DNA of 51,439 nt from UBA1149 sp963579235 (GTDB lineage Bacteria > Desulfobacterota > Binatia > UBA1149). Position 1 is the first letter of the stretch; every line of letters begins with the position of its first letter. The notes beneath the pieces were generated by a model. It was not told the DNA's origin. It searched no databases and saw nothing but the letters and a program-made list of their open reading frames with translations. Positions 25,218 to 34,900 of the stretch are shown piece by piece. A program made the translations under genes and the position numbers. The DNA is taken from positions 1 through 51,439 of the forward strand of contig CAUZFM010000003.1 in NCBI GenBank assembly GCA_963579235.1. Reading direction: 5' to 3'.

Positions 25218-26671
25218 GCCGCGAGACGAATACAGTTGACCAGGCGGTTGCCGATCACGCCGAATACGAGCACGGCTTTGTCACCGACATTGAATCGGAC
25301 ACCGCGCCGCCAGGCCTGAATACCGACGTCATACGCCTGATCTCGGGCAAGAAGAACGAGCCCGAGTGGCTGCTCGACATGCGACTGAAGGCTTTCGAGA
25401 GATTCGAGCGCCTGGCCAAGCACGGTGAGCCGGGCTGGGCCAAGGTCAACTACAAGCCGATCGACCTGCAGTCGATCAGCTACTACTCGGCCCCGAAAGT
25501 GAAGGAAAAACTCGAGAGCCTCGACGAGGTCGACCCCGAGCTGCTGAGCACCTTTGACAAGCTGGGTATCCCGCTTCACGAGCAGAAAATGCTCGCGGGC
25601 GTGGCCGTTGACGCCGTGTTTGATTCGGTATCGGTGGCCACCACTTTCAAAGCGGAGCTGGCCAGCCACGGAGTGATCTTCTGCTCCTTCAGCGAGGCGG
25701 TACTGAATCACCCGGAGCTCGTGCGCAAGTACCTCGGCAGCGTGGTGCCGGCCTCGGACAACTACTACGCGGCGCTCAACTCGGCCGTGTTTACCGACGG
25801 CTCGTTCTGCTACATCCCGCCGGGCGTTCGCTGCCCGATGGAACTGTCGACGTACTTTCGCATCAACGAGGCCAACACCGGCCAGTTTGAACGCACGCTG
25901 ATCGTGGCCGACAAGGGCTCCTATGTGAGCTACCTCGAGGGCTGCACTGCGCCCATGCGCGACGAGAACCAGCTGCACGCGGCGGTCGTCGAGCTGGTGG
26001 CTCTCGACGACGCCGAGATCAAGTACTCGACGGTGCAGAACTGGTACCCCGGTGACAAGGACGGCAAGGGCGGCATCTACAACTTCGTTACCAAGCGCGG
26101 CCTGGCCATGGACCGGGCACACATATCGTGGACGCAGGTGGAAACCGGCTCGGCCATCACCTGGAAGTACCCCAGCGTGATCCTGCAGGGTGACGACTCG
26201 GTGGGCGAGTTCTACTCGGTGGCGCTCACCAATAATTACCAGCAGGCCGACACCGGCACCAAGATGATACACAACGGCCGCAACACGAAGAGCACCATCA
26301 TCTCCAAGGGTATCTCGGTGGGCAAGGCCCACAACACGTACCGCGGACTGGTGCAGGTGGGACCCAACGCCGAGAACGCGCACAATTACAGCCAGTGCGA
26401 CTCGCTGCTGCTGGGCGACGAGTGCGGCGCGCATACTTTTCCGTATATCGACGTACGCACGCCCGACAGCCGGGTGGAGCACGAAGCGTCGACCTCGCGC
26501 ATAGGCGAAGAACAGCTCTTCTACCTCGCCCAGCGGGGTATAAGCGAGGAAGACGCGGTGTCAATTATAGTCAATGGATTTTGCAAGAGGGTGTTTCGCG
26601 AACTGCCCATGGAGTTCGCGGTAGAGGCCCAGAAGCTCATGGAAGTGAGCCTCGAAGGAGCGGTTGGATGA
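25214..26671 (+). CDS. sufB: Fe-S cluster assembly scaffold SufB
   Basis: This 485-residue protein starts at GTG 25214, overlapping the rrf2 stop. Scaffold residues are present: Cys244 in YLEGCTAPMRDENQLHAA and Cys395 in NYSQCDSLLLGDECGAHTFP. These correspond by alignment of motifs to the functional Cys254 and Cys405 of E. coli SufB. The C-terminal EEQLFYLAQRGISEEDAVSI matches the SufB/SufD fold. It works with SufC and SufD in the SufBC2D complex. The stop overlaps the sufC ATG (ATGA). Confidence 0.98.
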   Translation: MSRETNTVDQAVADHAEYEHGFVTDIESDTAPPGLNTDVIRLISGKKNEPEWLLDMRLKAFERFERLAKHGEPGWAKVNYKPIDLQSISYYSAPKVKEKLESLDEVDPELLSTFDKLGIPLHEQKMLAGVAVDAVFDSVSVATTFKAELASHGVIFCSFSEAVLNHPELVRKYLGSVVPASDNYYAALNSAVFTDGSFCYIPPGVRCPMELSTYFRINEANTGQFERTLIVADKGSYVSYLEGCTAPMRDENQLHAAVVELVALDDAEIKYSTVQNWYPGDKDGKGGIYNFVTKRGLAMDRAHISWTQVETGSAITWKYPSVILQGDDSVGEFYSVALTNNYQQADTGTKMIHNGRNTKSTIISKGISVGKAHNTYRGLVQVGPNAENAHNYSQCDSLLLGDECGAHTFPYIDVRTPDSRVEHEASTSRIGEEQLFYLAQRGISEEDAVSIIVNGFCKRVFRELPMEFAVEAQKLMEVSLEGAVG

Positions 26672-27435
26672 GTTTGCTCAGCGTCAAGGATCTTCACGTA
26701 TCGGTGGCGGGCAACCGTATTCTTAACGGCCTCGACCTGGAGCTCGAAGCCGGGCAGGTGCACGCCCTCATGGGCCCCAACGGTTCGGGCAAGAGCACGC
26801 TTGCCCTGCTGCTGGCCGGGCATCCGGCCTACAAGGTCGAAAAGGGCAGTGCCAGTTACCAGGGGCGCGACCTGCTCGACATGGCCGCCGACGAGCGCGC
26901 ACGCGAAGGTGTGTTTCTTTCATTTCAGTATCCGGTGGAGATTCCCGGCGTCTCGACCGGCTACTTCCTCAAGGCTGCGGTAAACGCCGCCCGTCGTCAT
27001 CGCGGCCAAGACGAACTCGACGCCATGGATTTTCTCGAGATAGCCCGCGAGCAGCTCAAGCTGGTGGGCATGGACGAGGCCTTTCTGCATCGCTCCTTGA
27101 ACGAGGGGTTTTCAGGCGGCGAAAAGAAACGCTGCGAGATATTCCAGATGGCGATGCTCGAGCCCAGGCTCGCGATACTCGACGAGACCGACTCTGGTCT
27201 GGACGTTGACGCGCTGAAGGCAGTGGGCTCGGGAGTAAACGCCCTGCGCACCCCGGAACGCGGCATGCTGGTCATAACTCACTACCAGCGCCTGCTCGAC
27301 TACATAGTGCCCGACCGCACGCACGTGCTCATGGGCGGGCGCATAGTGCGCAGCGGCGACGCCGAGCTGGCCCGCGAGGTCGAGCAGCGTGGCTACGGCT
27401 GGCTCGAAGAGGAGGCGGCGGCCTCGGCTGCCTGA
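26668..27435 (+). CDS. sufC: SUF ATPase SufC
   Basis: This 255-residue soluble ABC-type ATPase has Walker A GPNGSGKST, the Q-loop region GVFLSFQYPVEIPG, the SufC signature EGFSGGEKKRCEIFQM, Walker B LAILDETDSGLDVDALKAV and the switch His in VITHYQRLLDYI. It drives conformational change in SufBC2D. ATG 26668 overlaps the sufB stop. The C-terminus is slightly extended by an Ala-rich tail. Confidence 0.98.
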   Translation: MSLLSVKDLHVSVAGNRILNGLDLELEAGQVHALMGPNGSGKSTLALLLAGHPAYKVEKGSASYQGRDLLDMAADERAREGVFLSFQYPVEIPGVSTGYFLKAAVNAARRHRGQDELDAMDFLEIAREQLKLVGMDEAFLHRSLNEGFSGGEKKRCEIFQMAMLEPRLAILDETDSGLDVDALKAVGSGVNALRTPERGMLVITHYQRLLDYIVPDRTHVLMGGRIVRSGDAELAREVEQRGYGWLEEEAAASAA

Positions 27436-27440
27436 ACTCG

Positions 27441-28865
27441 ATGGCCGGTGAACACGCAGTAAGGCATTTCATGCAGTTGTGGCGCGATGGCCGCGGCGGC
27501 AGTGAGCCTGCGTGGCTCGAAAAGCTGCAGCGCACGTCGATGGTTGACCTGCGCGTGGACGGCTTTCCCGGCGTGCACGACGAAGACTGGAAGTATACCG
27601 CGTCGGTGGCCACGCGCGCACTCGACGAACACGACTGGCAGCCGGCGAGGATGCTCGTAGCTGGCGAGGCCACGGGCAAGGCAGCTGCAGAAGCGGCAGC
27701 CGAGTTGGCAGCCGGCTTCGCACGGGCCGCCCACGAGCGCGGCGCAGACCTGGCATTTTTTGTCGACGGCCGCTTGTCGGCCGAGCTTTCAAACTCGAGC
27801 GTCGTCGGCGGCGCTGGCGGGGGCGCCCGGGTAATTGGCCTTGCCGCAGCCCTGGCCGATAGCCCGGCAAACGGCGAACACGCGGCGCTGCTTGAACGCC
27901 ACCTGGGCTGGGCGGCCGATCACCAAAGCGCTATCACCCAGCTCAACACCGGCTTGTTTGGTGACGGTGCGCTGGTGCTCGTGCCCGATGGCTGCGCCTG
28001 CGAGCGAGCAGTTGAGCTGGTGTTCTTTTCGACCGGCAACGAGGTCGTCGCGCACCCCCGCGTGCTGGTGGTGGCCGGTGCCGGGAGTTCGCTCGATCTC
28101 ACCGAGCGCTACGTGGGCGTAGAGCCGGAGAGCGAGAACGTGGGCCGGAGCAGGGCCGTGACCAACCCGGTGACCGAATTGTTGCTCGAGCGCGACGCGC
28201 GCGTGACTCACCTGCGCTTGCAGGACGAATCGAAAGAAGTCGTGCATCTCGGGCGCATAGAAGCCCGTGTGCAGCAAGGCGCCGAGTACAACTCGCAAGT
28301 GCTGGTCGCCGGCGGACGCCTGGTGCGCAGCGAAGTCAGGGTGAGGCTGGAGGGCCGTGGCGCGCGTACCGTGCTCCGTGGCCTGTCGTTGGTCAGCGGA
28401 CGGCGGCTCGCCGATTTTCACACGCTTGTTGAGCACGTCGAGCCGGGGGGAAGCTCCGATCAACTTTATCGCTCGGTGCTCGACGGCTACGGCCGCGGTG
28501 TGTTCACCGGCCGGGTGGTGGTCCACGAGGGAGCGTCGCAGAGCAAGGCCGCGCAGCGCAACGACTCCTTGCTGCTCTCGGACGGGGCCCACGCGAGTTC
28601 ACGGCCACAACTCGAAATCTACAACGACGACGTATCGTGCACGCACGGCGCGACCACGGGGCAACTCGATGAGCGGAGTCTGTTTTACCTTCAGCAACGT
28701 GGCTTGTCGGTCGACGAAGCCTCGTCGTTGCTTGCCCGCGCCTTTGCCACCGAGGCCCTGCAGGGAGTCTTGAAGGGCGAGCTGCTCGATGAGCTCGAGA
28801 AGCTGGTGGCTGGCAGGCTGGCGACCGGGAGCCTGGATGTCGAGAGTAACGAGGTGCAGTCGTGA
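27441..28865 (+). CDS. sufD: Fe-S assembly protein SufD
   Basis: This 474-residue SufB paralogue has FPGVHDEDWKYTA at the N-terminus and a long beta-helix middle. The conserved C-terminal block contains SSRPQLEIYNDDVSCTHGAT followed by DERSLFYLQQRGLSVDEA. The His in CTHGA corresponds by motif to the SufD His that helps hold the nascent cluster at the SufB-SufD interface. It starts 5 bp after sufC and overlaps sufS by 4 bp (GTGA). Confidence 0.97.
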   Translation: MAGEHAVRHFMQLWRDGRGGSEPAWLEKLQRTSMVDLRVDGFPGVHDEDWKYTASVATRALDEHDWQPARMLVAGEATGKAAAEAAAELAAGFARAAHERGADLAFFVDGRLSAELSNSSVVGGAGGGARVIGLAAALADSPANGEHAALLERHLGWAADHQSAITQLNTGLFGDGALVLVPDGCACERAVELVFFSTGNEVVAHPRVLVVAGAGSSLDLTERYVGVEPESENVGRSRAVTNPVTELLLERDARVTHLRLQDESKEVVHLGRIEARVQQGAEYNSQVLVAGGRLVRSEVRVRLEGRGARTVLRGLSLVSGRRLADFHTLVEHVEPGGSSDQLYRSVLDGYGRGVFTGRVVVHEGASQSKAAQRNDSLLLSDGAHASSRPQLEIYNDDVSCTHGATTGQLDERSLFYLQQRGLSVDEASSLLARAFATEALQGVLKGELLDELEKLVAGRLATGSLDVESNEVQS

Positions 28866-30142
28866 GCATGGCAGGACAGAAGACGGAGGAAGCCGAAGTG
28901 GCGGTGTCGCGCCTGGACAGCCAGTCGCTGGCAGATCTGCGCGCTGACTTTCCCGTGCTTGACCAGCAGGTCAACGGCCACCCGCTGGCCTACCTGGACA
29001 ACGCCGCCACCACCCACAAACCCCGCCAGGTCATCGAGGCTGTTGCCAACTACTACGAGCGCGACAACTCCAACGTACACCGTGGCGTACACGAGCTCAG
29101 CCAGCGGGCAACCGTGGCGTTCGAGGCCGCGCGCGAAAAGGTCCGTGCTTTTATAAACGCGGCCAACAAGAACGAGATAGTTTTTACCCGTGGCACCACC
29201 GAGGCCATAAACCTGGTGGCCAACGCCTGGGGCGGAGCCAACCTGGGCGAGGGTGACGAGATACTGATCACCGAGCTTGAGCATCACAGCAACATCGTGC
29301 CCTGGCAGATGCTGGCGCAGCGCAGTGGCGCGGTCGTAAAAGTGGCGCCCATCAACGACGCCGGCGAACTTGAGCTGGAGGCCTTGGCCGACTTGCTGTC
29401 GCCGCGCACGCGCATGGTGGCTCTCAACTACGTTTCAAACACCCTGGGTAGCATAAACCCGGTGGCCGAAGTCGTGCGCCTGGCCCACGACGCGGGCGCT
29501 CTGGTACTGGTGGATGCCGCCCAGGCCACGCCGCACCTGGCGGTGGACGTGCAGGAACTCGACTGCGACTTTCTCGCCTTCTCGGGGCACAAGGTTTACG
29601 GCCCCACTGGTATCGGTGCCCTGTTCGGGCGCGCCGAGTTACTCGAAGCCATGCCGCCGTGGCAGGGCGGCGGCGACATGATCGAACAGGTGAGTTTTTC
29701 GGGCAGCACCTACGCCCATCCGCCGGCACGATTCGAAGCCGGCACGCCCAACGTGGCAGGAGTGGTCGGCCTGGGTGCGGCCATCGACTACCTCGAGTCC
29801 GCGGGTATCGAGAGGGTGGCCACGCACGAACACGAGCTGCTCGACTACGCCGAAGGCCGGCTGCGCGAAATACCAGGGTTGAGTATCGTTGGCACGGCGG
29901 CCGAGAAAACCGGCGCCCACAGCTTCGTGGTCGAAGGAGTGCACCCGCACGACATAGGTACGGTGCTCGACAGTTACGGCGTAGCAATACGCGCCGGCCA
30001 TCACTGCACCCAGCCCCTGATGGAACGCCTGGGCCTGGTCGCGACCGCGCGTGCCTCGTTTGCGCTGTACAGCAATCGCGACGACGTGGACCGGCTCATC
30101 GACGCACTGTTGAAGCTGACGGAGTTGTTCGGCGATGGATGA
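28862..30142 (+). CDS. sufS: Cysteine desulfurase SufS
   Basis: This 426-residue class II (SufS/CsdA) PLP enzyme releases sulfur from L-cysteine. The PLP Lys is in AFSGHKVYGPTGIGALFG (near residue 243). The persulfide Cys is in IRAGHHCTQPLMERLG (near 382), in the short loop typical of type II enzymes. The N-terminal DFPVLDQQVNGHPLAYLDNA matches SufS. It starts at GTG 28862, with ATG 28868 possible. It overlaps sufU by 8 bp. Confidence 0.97.
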   Translation: MSMAGQKTEEAEVAVSRLDSQSLADLRADFPVLDQQVNGHPLAYLDNAATTHKPRQVIEAVANYYERDNSNVHRGVHELSQRATVAFEAAREKVRAFINAANKNEIVFTRGTTEAINLVANAWGGANLGEGDEILITELEHHSNIVPWQMLAQRSGAVVKVAPINDAGELELEALADLLSPRTRMVALNYVSNTLGSINPVAEVVRLAHDAGALVLVDAAQATPHLAVDVQELDCDFLAFSGHKVYGPTGIGALFGRAELLEAMPPWQGGGDMIEQVSFSGSTYAHPPARFEAGTPNVAGVVGLGAAIDYLESAGIERVATHEHELLDYAEGRLREIPGLSIVGTAAEKTGAHSFVVEGVHPHDIGTVLDSYGVAIRAGHHCTQPLMERLGLVATARASFALYSNRDDVDRLIDALLKLTELFGDG

Positions 30143-30584
30143 CCTGAGGCAACTCTACCAGGAAACGATACTCGACCACGGTCGCCGTCCGCGTAACTTT
30201 GGCGCCATGGACGATGCCACGCACCAGGCCGACGGCTACAACCCGCTGTGCGGCGACAAGGTGCACTTGTATCTCAAGGTAAACGACGGTGTTGTTGAAG
30301 AGTTGAAGTTCGAAGGCCAGGGCTGCGCCATATCTACCTCGTCGGCTTCGCTGATGACCGAGGCGCTGAAGGGTCGCAGCGTGCAGGAAGCGCGGGACTT
30401 GTTTGCGCGGGTGCACGCGATGCTCACGGGCAAGCAACTTGATGATATGGCCGGTAAGCTGGGTAAGCTGGCCGTCTTCGAAGGGGTGAAGCAGTACCCG
30501 CTGAGAGTAAAGTGTGCCACGCTGGCCTGGCACACGCTTGAGAACGCGCTGGCCGGCGGCTGCGGTGTGGCCAAGACAGAGTAG
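30135..30584 (+). CDS. sufU: SufU-type sulfur acceptor (IscU/NifU fold)
   Basis: This 149-residue protein begins LRQLYQETILDHGRRPRNFG. Three conserved Cys appear in YNPLCGDKVHLYL, FEGQGCAISTSSASLM and RVKCATLAWHTL. The insertion between the second and third Cys is the hallmark of SufU rather than IscU. SufU is a zinc-dependent sulfurtransferase that takes persulfide from SufS. Presence of SufU with no SufE or SufA in the operon resembles the Gram-positive arrangement. Confidence 0.93.
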   Translation: MDDLRQLYQETILDHGRRPRNFGAMDDATHQADGYNPLCGDKVHLYLKVNDGVVEELKFEGQGCAISTSSASLMTEALKGRSVQEARDLFARVHAMLTGKQLDDMAGKLGKLAVFEGVKQYPLRVKCATLAWHTLENALAGGCGVAKTE

Positions 30585-30628
30585 TAATTGCCGGGAGCCC
30601 TGTTCGGGTGCCGGCACGGGATAAAAAA

Positions 30629-31243
30629 ATGGCAGAACGATTGAAAGACGAAGAACTGGCTAAGGCTGTAGTGTCGGTCGACGACGCGGCAGTGGATGGC
30701 GGCGCTGATAAGGGCGCTGCCGATACGCGCCTGGCCGATAGCAGCGGTTATCCCGGCAAGCCTCCGGTAACGCCCGAAGAGACGGCCGGTGGTGGCTACT
30801 CAGGCCGCGGGGGATTCGAATCTCCCTTTGACCGCGAACCCGACGTGGGCGATCTCCACGGTGGCGGCGACCCCTACAATGGTGTTGACCCCGAGTCGCT
30901 CGCGCCTCAGCCAGGCGAGCTGGCAGGCCCCGAGCTCACCGGCCCGGCGGTCGAGGAGGTCATAACGGCGCTGCGCACGGTCTACGATCCCGAGATCCCG
31001 GTAAACCTCTACGACCTCGGACTGATATACGACATACGCGAAGGGCCCGAGGGTGAGGGCGTGCGCATCTGCATGACACTCACGACTCCCGGCTGCCCGG
31101 TTGCCGGCAGCATGCCCGGCATGGTTGAGACCGCCGTCTCTGCCGTTGACGGCCTCGACGACGTGCGCGTCTTCCTGGTCTGGGATCCACCGTGGTCGAT
31201 GGATATGATGTCGGCTGCCGCGCGAATACAGCTCGGCATGTAA
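30629..31243 (+). CDS. sufT: SufT / MIP18 (DUF59) protein with long acidic N-terminal extension
   Basis: From ATG 30629 the protein is 204 residues; a GTG at 30608 is possible. The C-terminal 100 residues are a DUF59 domain: VITALRTVYDPEIPVNLYDL, GLIYDIREG, TLTTPGCPVAGSMPGM and FLVWDPPWSMDMMS. Family members assist Fe-S maturation. The first 100 residues are Gly/Pro/Asp-rich and probably disordered, which is longer than the usual SufT of about 110-180 residues. It is the last gene of the suf operon, 44 bp after sufU. Confidence 0.9.
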   Translation: MAERLKDEELAKAVVSVDDAAVDGGADKGAADTRLADSSGYPGKPPVTPEETAGGGYSGRGGFESPFDREPDVGDLHGGGDPYNGVDPESLAPQPGELAGPELTGPAVEEVITALRTVYDPEIPVNLYDLGLIYDIREGPEGEGVRICMTLTTPGCPVAGSMPGMVETAVSAVDGLDDVRVFLVWDPPWSMDMMSAAARIQLGM

Positions 31244-31247
31244 TTCT

Positions 31248-31262
31248 GAGGCTTCTTGCCTC
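31248..31262 (+). terminator. Weak hairpin after the suf operon
   Basis: GAGGC-TTCTT-GCCTC followed by TTCT lies 4 bp after the sufT stop. The stem is short and the U-tract poor, so it is only a candidate end of the suf transcript. Confidence 0.35.
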
Positions 31263-31302
31263 TTCTGCCGGTTCCCATTAGACAGCAAAGTTCATCGAGT
31301 AC

Positions 31303-31378
<76 letters not shown>

Positions 31379-31441
31379 CTAAACCGCCCGAAATCAACCA
31401 GTTAGATCAGCGACCATCAAGTGCTCAGCGATCGCGCTGTG

Positions 31442-31468
31442 CCGTTGGTACCAATTTGGTACCAACGG
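31442..31468. repeat. Tandem TTGGTACCAA palindromes forming a 27-bp inverted repeat
   Basis: The 13-bp arms (31442-31454 and 31456-31468) are perfectly complementary around one central T. Within them the 10-bp palindrome TTGGTACCAA occurs twice, 11 bp apart. It lies 64 bp after tRNA-Lys, a common place for integrated elements. It could be a binding site or a remnant of an element; nothing proves either. Confidence 0.7.
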
Positions 31469-31630
31469 GCCGTCGGGCGCACGCCGCCCAAAATTCTGAA
31501 ACACCTTTTGTAGTCCTATAAGCAAATCACCGTTACCTCGCTGAAAGGGTTCCCGTTACGGCAAAGAGCGCTGGCCTAAGGCAAGGCAGTACCTGCGCAT
31601 TGGTCGTGCTACCGGACTGGCTCGGTCCGG

Positions 31631-31720
31631 CTAGAATTCGTCGGGGCGCAGGATGGCGTCGTGGCCACTGTCAACGAACAGCACCGAGCCGCAGACGAAC
31701 TGCACCTGCTCGCTAGGCAG
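31631..31720 (-). pseudogene. Remnant of an SDR gene 3' end
   Basis: This 90-bp stretch matches the 3' end of the intact SDR gene at 36050-36139 in the same orientation, with 8 differences by hand count. Translated, it reads FVCGSVLFVDSGHDAILRPD and then EF-stop, against FVCGSVLFVDGGHDAMLRPD in the intact gene. Homology stops upstream of it, so only the last 28 or so codons survive. Confidence 0.8.
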
Positions 31721-31874
31721 GCGGAGGAAGGGCGTTTGTGTTTGTACACCCCCGGGTGGGTGGGAGCCGTTTTCCCACACTGCGGCCGGTGATTGCAGCT
31801 CCTCTTCCGATCGGCCAAGCGGGTCGGGCCGGCGCGACGATGCAGGCGATGGAAGAAAAAACGCGCTTCCAGTA

Positions 31875-31899
31875 GCCCACGGGGCGTGACACCGTGGGC
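31875..31899 (+). promoter_or_regulatory. Hairpin just before the heparinase-like start
   Basis: GCCCACGG (31875-31882) and CCGTGGGC (31892-31899) are perfect 8-bp arms with a 9-nt loop, ending 2 bp before GTG 31902. The structure would cover the ribosome binding region and could limit translation; this is inferred from position only. Confidence 0.4.
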
Positions 31900-31901
31900 G
31901 G

Positions 31902-34900
31902 GTGAACAGGCCCTGTACTCTCTGCGTGGGACTACTGCTGGTCGCGGGCGTTGCCGGCGCGCAACCCCTGGACAAATCTTCGCAGGCCTGCGTCAACGCT
32001 ATGAACAAGGGCGCGGCCAAGGTTTCGGCGGTCCAGGCAAAAGAGAACTCCGGTTGTATTAAGCAGGCCGCGCGCCAGGAACCTGCCGGGACAGGCGCCG
32101 AGGCCTGTCTGGTGGCCGACCAGCGGGGCAAGATCGCGCGTGCACAGGCCAAGAACCTAGCGGGCGAGACCCGCAGCTGCGACGTCACACCCAGCTTTGC
32201 CTACAGTTCTGCGGAGGGAGTCAACGAGGCCGCCGCGCGTGAAACGATCGCGCTGATGCACGACGTGTACGGCCAGGACCTGGACGCGGCCGTGGTCGGC
32301 AAAGACGCGGACCGCAACGGGGCCACCTGCCAGTTGAGCGCCGCCAAGGGATCGGCCAAATTGCTGGCGGCTGTTTCTCGCGAGTTCGTTGATAACAAGA
32401 AGAACGGTCTGCGCGATGAGAGTTTTGCCGACGCGGCCTCGCTGCAGCAGGTCTGCTTCGACGCGATCAACAATGACCAACGCGGCAAGATCGCCCGCGC
32501 CGAGCAGAAGCTTGCCTCGCTGCTTGAAAAAAAATGCGTCGCCCGTGGGGTCGACCTGGCGGCGGTCCTGGCTGGACAGTGCGCCGGCGAAGCATCCAGC
32601 GGCTCTTCGGCGGCGGCTGACTGCGTCGAGGCGAGGGTACGCTGTCGAGCTTGCCGCCTGTTCAACGACGCCGATACTCTTGAGCAGGACTGCGACCTGT
32701 TCGACAACGGCGCGGCTGACAACAGCTGTCCCGTCTGTGGCAACGGCGTGGTGGAGGCCGGCGAAGAATGCGACGACGGTGTCGAGACTGCCACCTGCTA
32801 CGCTGACTGTACGGCGACCGCCTGTGCCGACGGCACTTGCGGCCTTGGCGAGGATTGCGGCAACTGCGCGGCCGACTGTGGTTCGTGTTGCGGTAACGGC
32901 AGCTGCGACAGCGGCCTGGGCGAAGACTACGTCAGTTGCCCGTCCGAGTGCGAGGCCCCGGGCAACTGCGACGTTGCTACCCCCTGGCAGGACATAGCAC
33001 CCAGCCTGCTGGGCATAACCGACCTGTTGCCGTCGCTGCCCGACACGCCGCTGTCTGTTGCCTGGCCCGACCCGCTTCCGACTTTTCTCTCCGACACGCT
33101 GGCGCCCACCGATCCTCCCCTGGGTTGGGTACCCGATGATTCCACCTGCGACGTGTCGGTGAGCTGGGACGCCGATCGCGTCGAGGCAGGACCCATCAAG
33201 GACTACGCCGGCGATCCCCACTGCCGTGTCACTCTCACCGACCACCCCACCAACGGCAACGCTCTTTTCTTCGCTAATCGCTGGCCCGGTGGCAGTATAC
33301 ACATACCAATTTCGGGCGATCCGACCTGGGCACAGTTTCGCTTTCCGCTACCGCCCGCGCACCGGGCGGTGCGTCTCAACTACAGGATCGCCTGGGCGCG
33401 CCTGTTCGGCAGCCAGCCCGACCCCTGCCACGCCGACGATACCGACGAGCTGGGCAACTGCATTCCCAAGTACAAGGAGGCCGCCGAGGACTGGAGCGAA
33501 AATGTTCCACCCGGGCTGTTCCTGTTGTGGGGCAAGGCGGGCAACTGCCAGGGCTACCTGGTTACCGGTCCGCACGACCCGGCGGCCGACATTTCTTACT
33601 CGGGAGCAGAAACCTACAGCGTGGAAGTACCAGAGTCCCTGCAGACGGTAGACGAACTGGTGGTGGCGGCGTTCATATACCGCCAGTACCCCGGCGGGTG
33701 TGACGGGGCCAACTGCCTGTCGGGACGCTTCGTGTACAACAGCATGGCAATACAGGACCTAACGCTGGACACCGAGGAAATCTTTAATCCTCCCTCGCTA
33801 CCGGCCCTCGACCACCCGAGGTTGTTCGGGGCGAACGAGCAGTGGCTGGCCGGCCAGGAAGTCTTCAACAACCTGCCCTGTTACTACGCGCCCAATTACG
33901 AGGAAGGCGCGGGCTGGGGCTCGGTAACAAACATCCGTAACATGTGGGACGTCTATACCTGGGGCGGCAAGGTCTGCAACGGCGAGGACCCCGTGCTCAT
34001 CGAAGACCATCCCGACGCGGCTCCTTACCTGGACGGTACGGCTGCGGGCAACTGGAACGAGGACCGAGCTATCCGAGTGCTGCATCTGCTGCGCCGCGTG
34101 CGCGCCTGCCACGAGCAGGGTGGCGGTGGCTGCCAGTTTTCGCTGGCCGATATCGACGCGCTGGTGGCACAGTTCATAGCCGTGGAGATCGCCCGTTTCG
34201 GTGACTGGACCTGGGAGAACCAGAGCCTGGTGTTCGACCTGGGGACGCTCCCGCCCATGCGCTACTGGTCGATGTTTGCCGATACCCTCTGGGATGACCT
34301 GTCGCAGGCCGACCACGACACCATAGCCATCGAGATGGGCAGCCGCATAGATGTCTTCCTCCAGCACGCCGAAAACCACCACTGGGCGCTGTACAACGGC
34401 AACAACTGGACGCCGGTGTTGTCGCTGGCCGCCATGTACTGGGCGATTACCTACTACCACGAGGACCCCCGTGCGCCGCAGGTGGCGCTGACCGCGCTCG
34501 GGGTGTTGTGGCTGCACCGCGATTTCTACCTGGCCGACGGCGCTTACAAAGAAGGGCTGATGATGTACACGCACGTGTCCTTCGACAACCTGCGGCAGAT
34601 CAATATGCTGTCGCGCGCGACCTTCGGCGAGCCCATCGACAGCGTACGCTGGGACCGCATGCCCGCAGTGAGTCAGTGGGCGCTGGAGTTCCTGGCACCC
34701 GACGGGCTGACGGTGGACTACGGCGACTCCTGGGCCAAGCGCGGTTGGTCGACCTTCATGCCCCTGTACATGGCCATGGCATCGGAGCTGATCGGGCAGG
34801 GGCCGGCGACCGTCGATCCCTGTACGGCGCGGGCTTACTTCAACAATCGCTGGTTCGACTGGGGCCTGCGCAATCCCTTTACTATTGATGCTTCGCTTGC

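Larger units (their letters stand above)
31379..31901. other. 523-bp gene-free segment left of the heparinase-like gene
   Basis: This stretch holds a tandem palindrome (31442-31468), an SDR gene remnant (31631-31720) and a hairpin before the next start (31875-31899). Apart from these I see no convincing coding sequence. Short open frames here have no family features. Confidence 0.6.

Noticed and set aside
24866..26482. A 538-codon minus-strand open frame across rrf2 and sufB.
   Set aside because: It is a GC-rich shadow of sufB; sufB has all functional residues, and the antisense product resembles nothing.
31721..32188. The open frame extending upstream of the SDR remnant on the minus strand.
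   Set aside because: Homology to the SDR ends near 31720. The rest is unrelated sequence antisense to the start of the heparinase-like gene.
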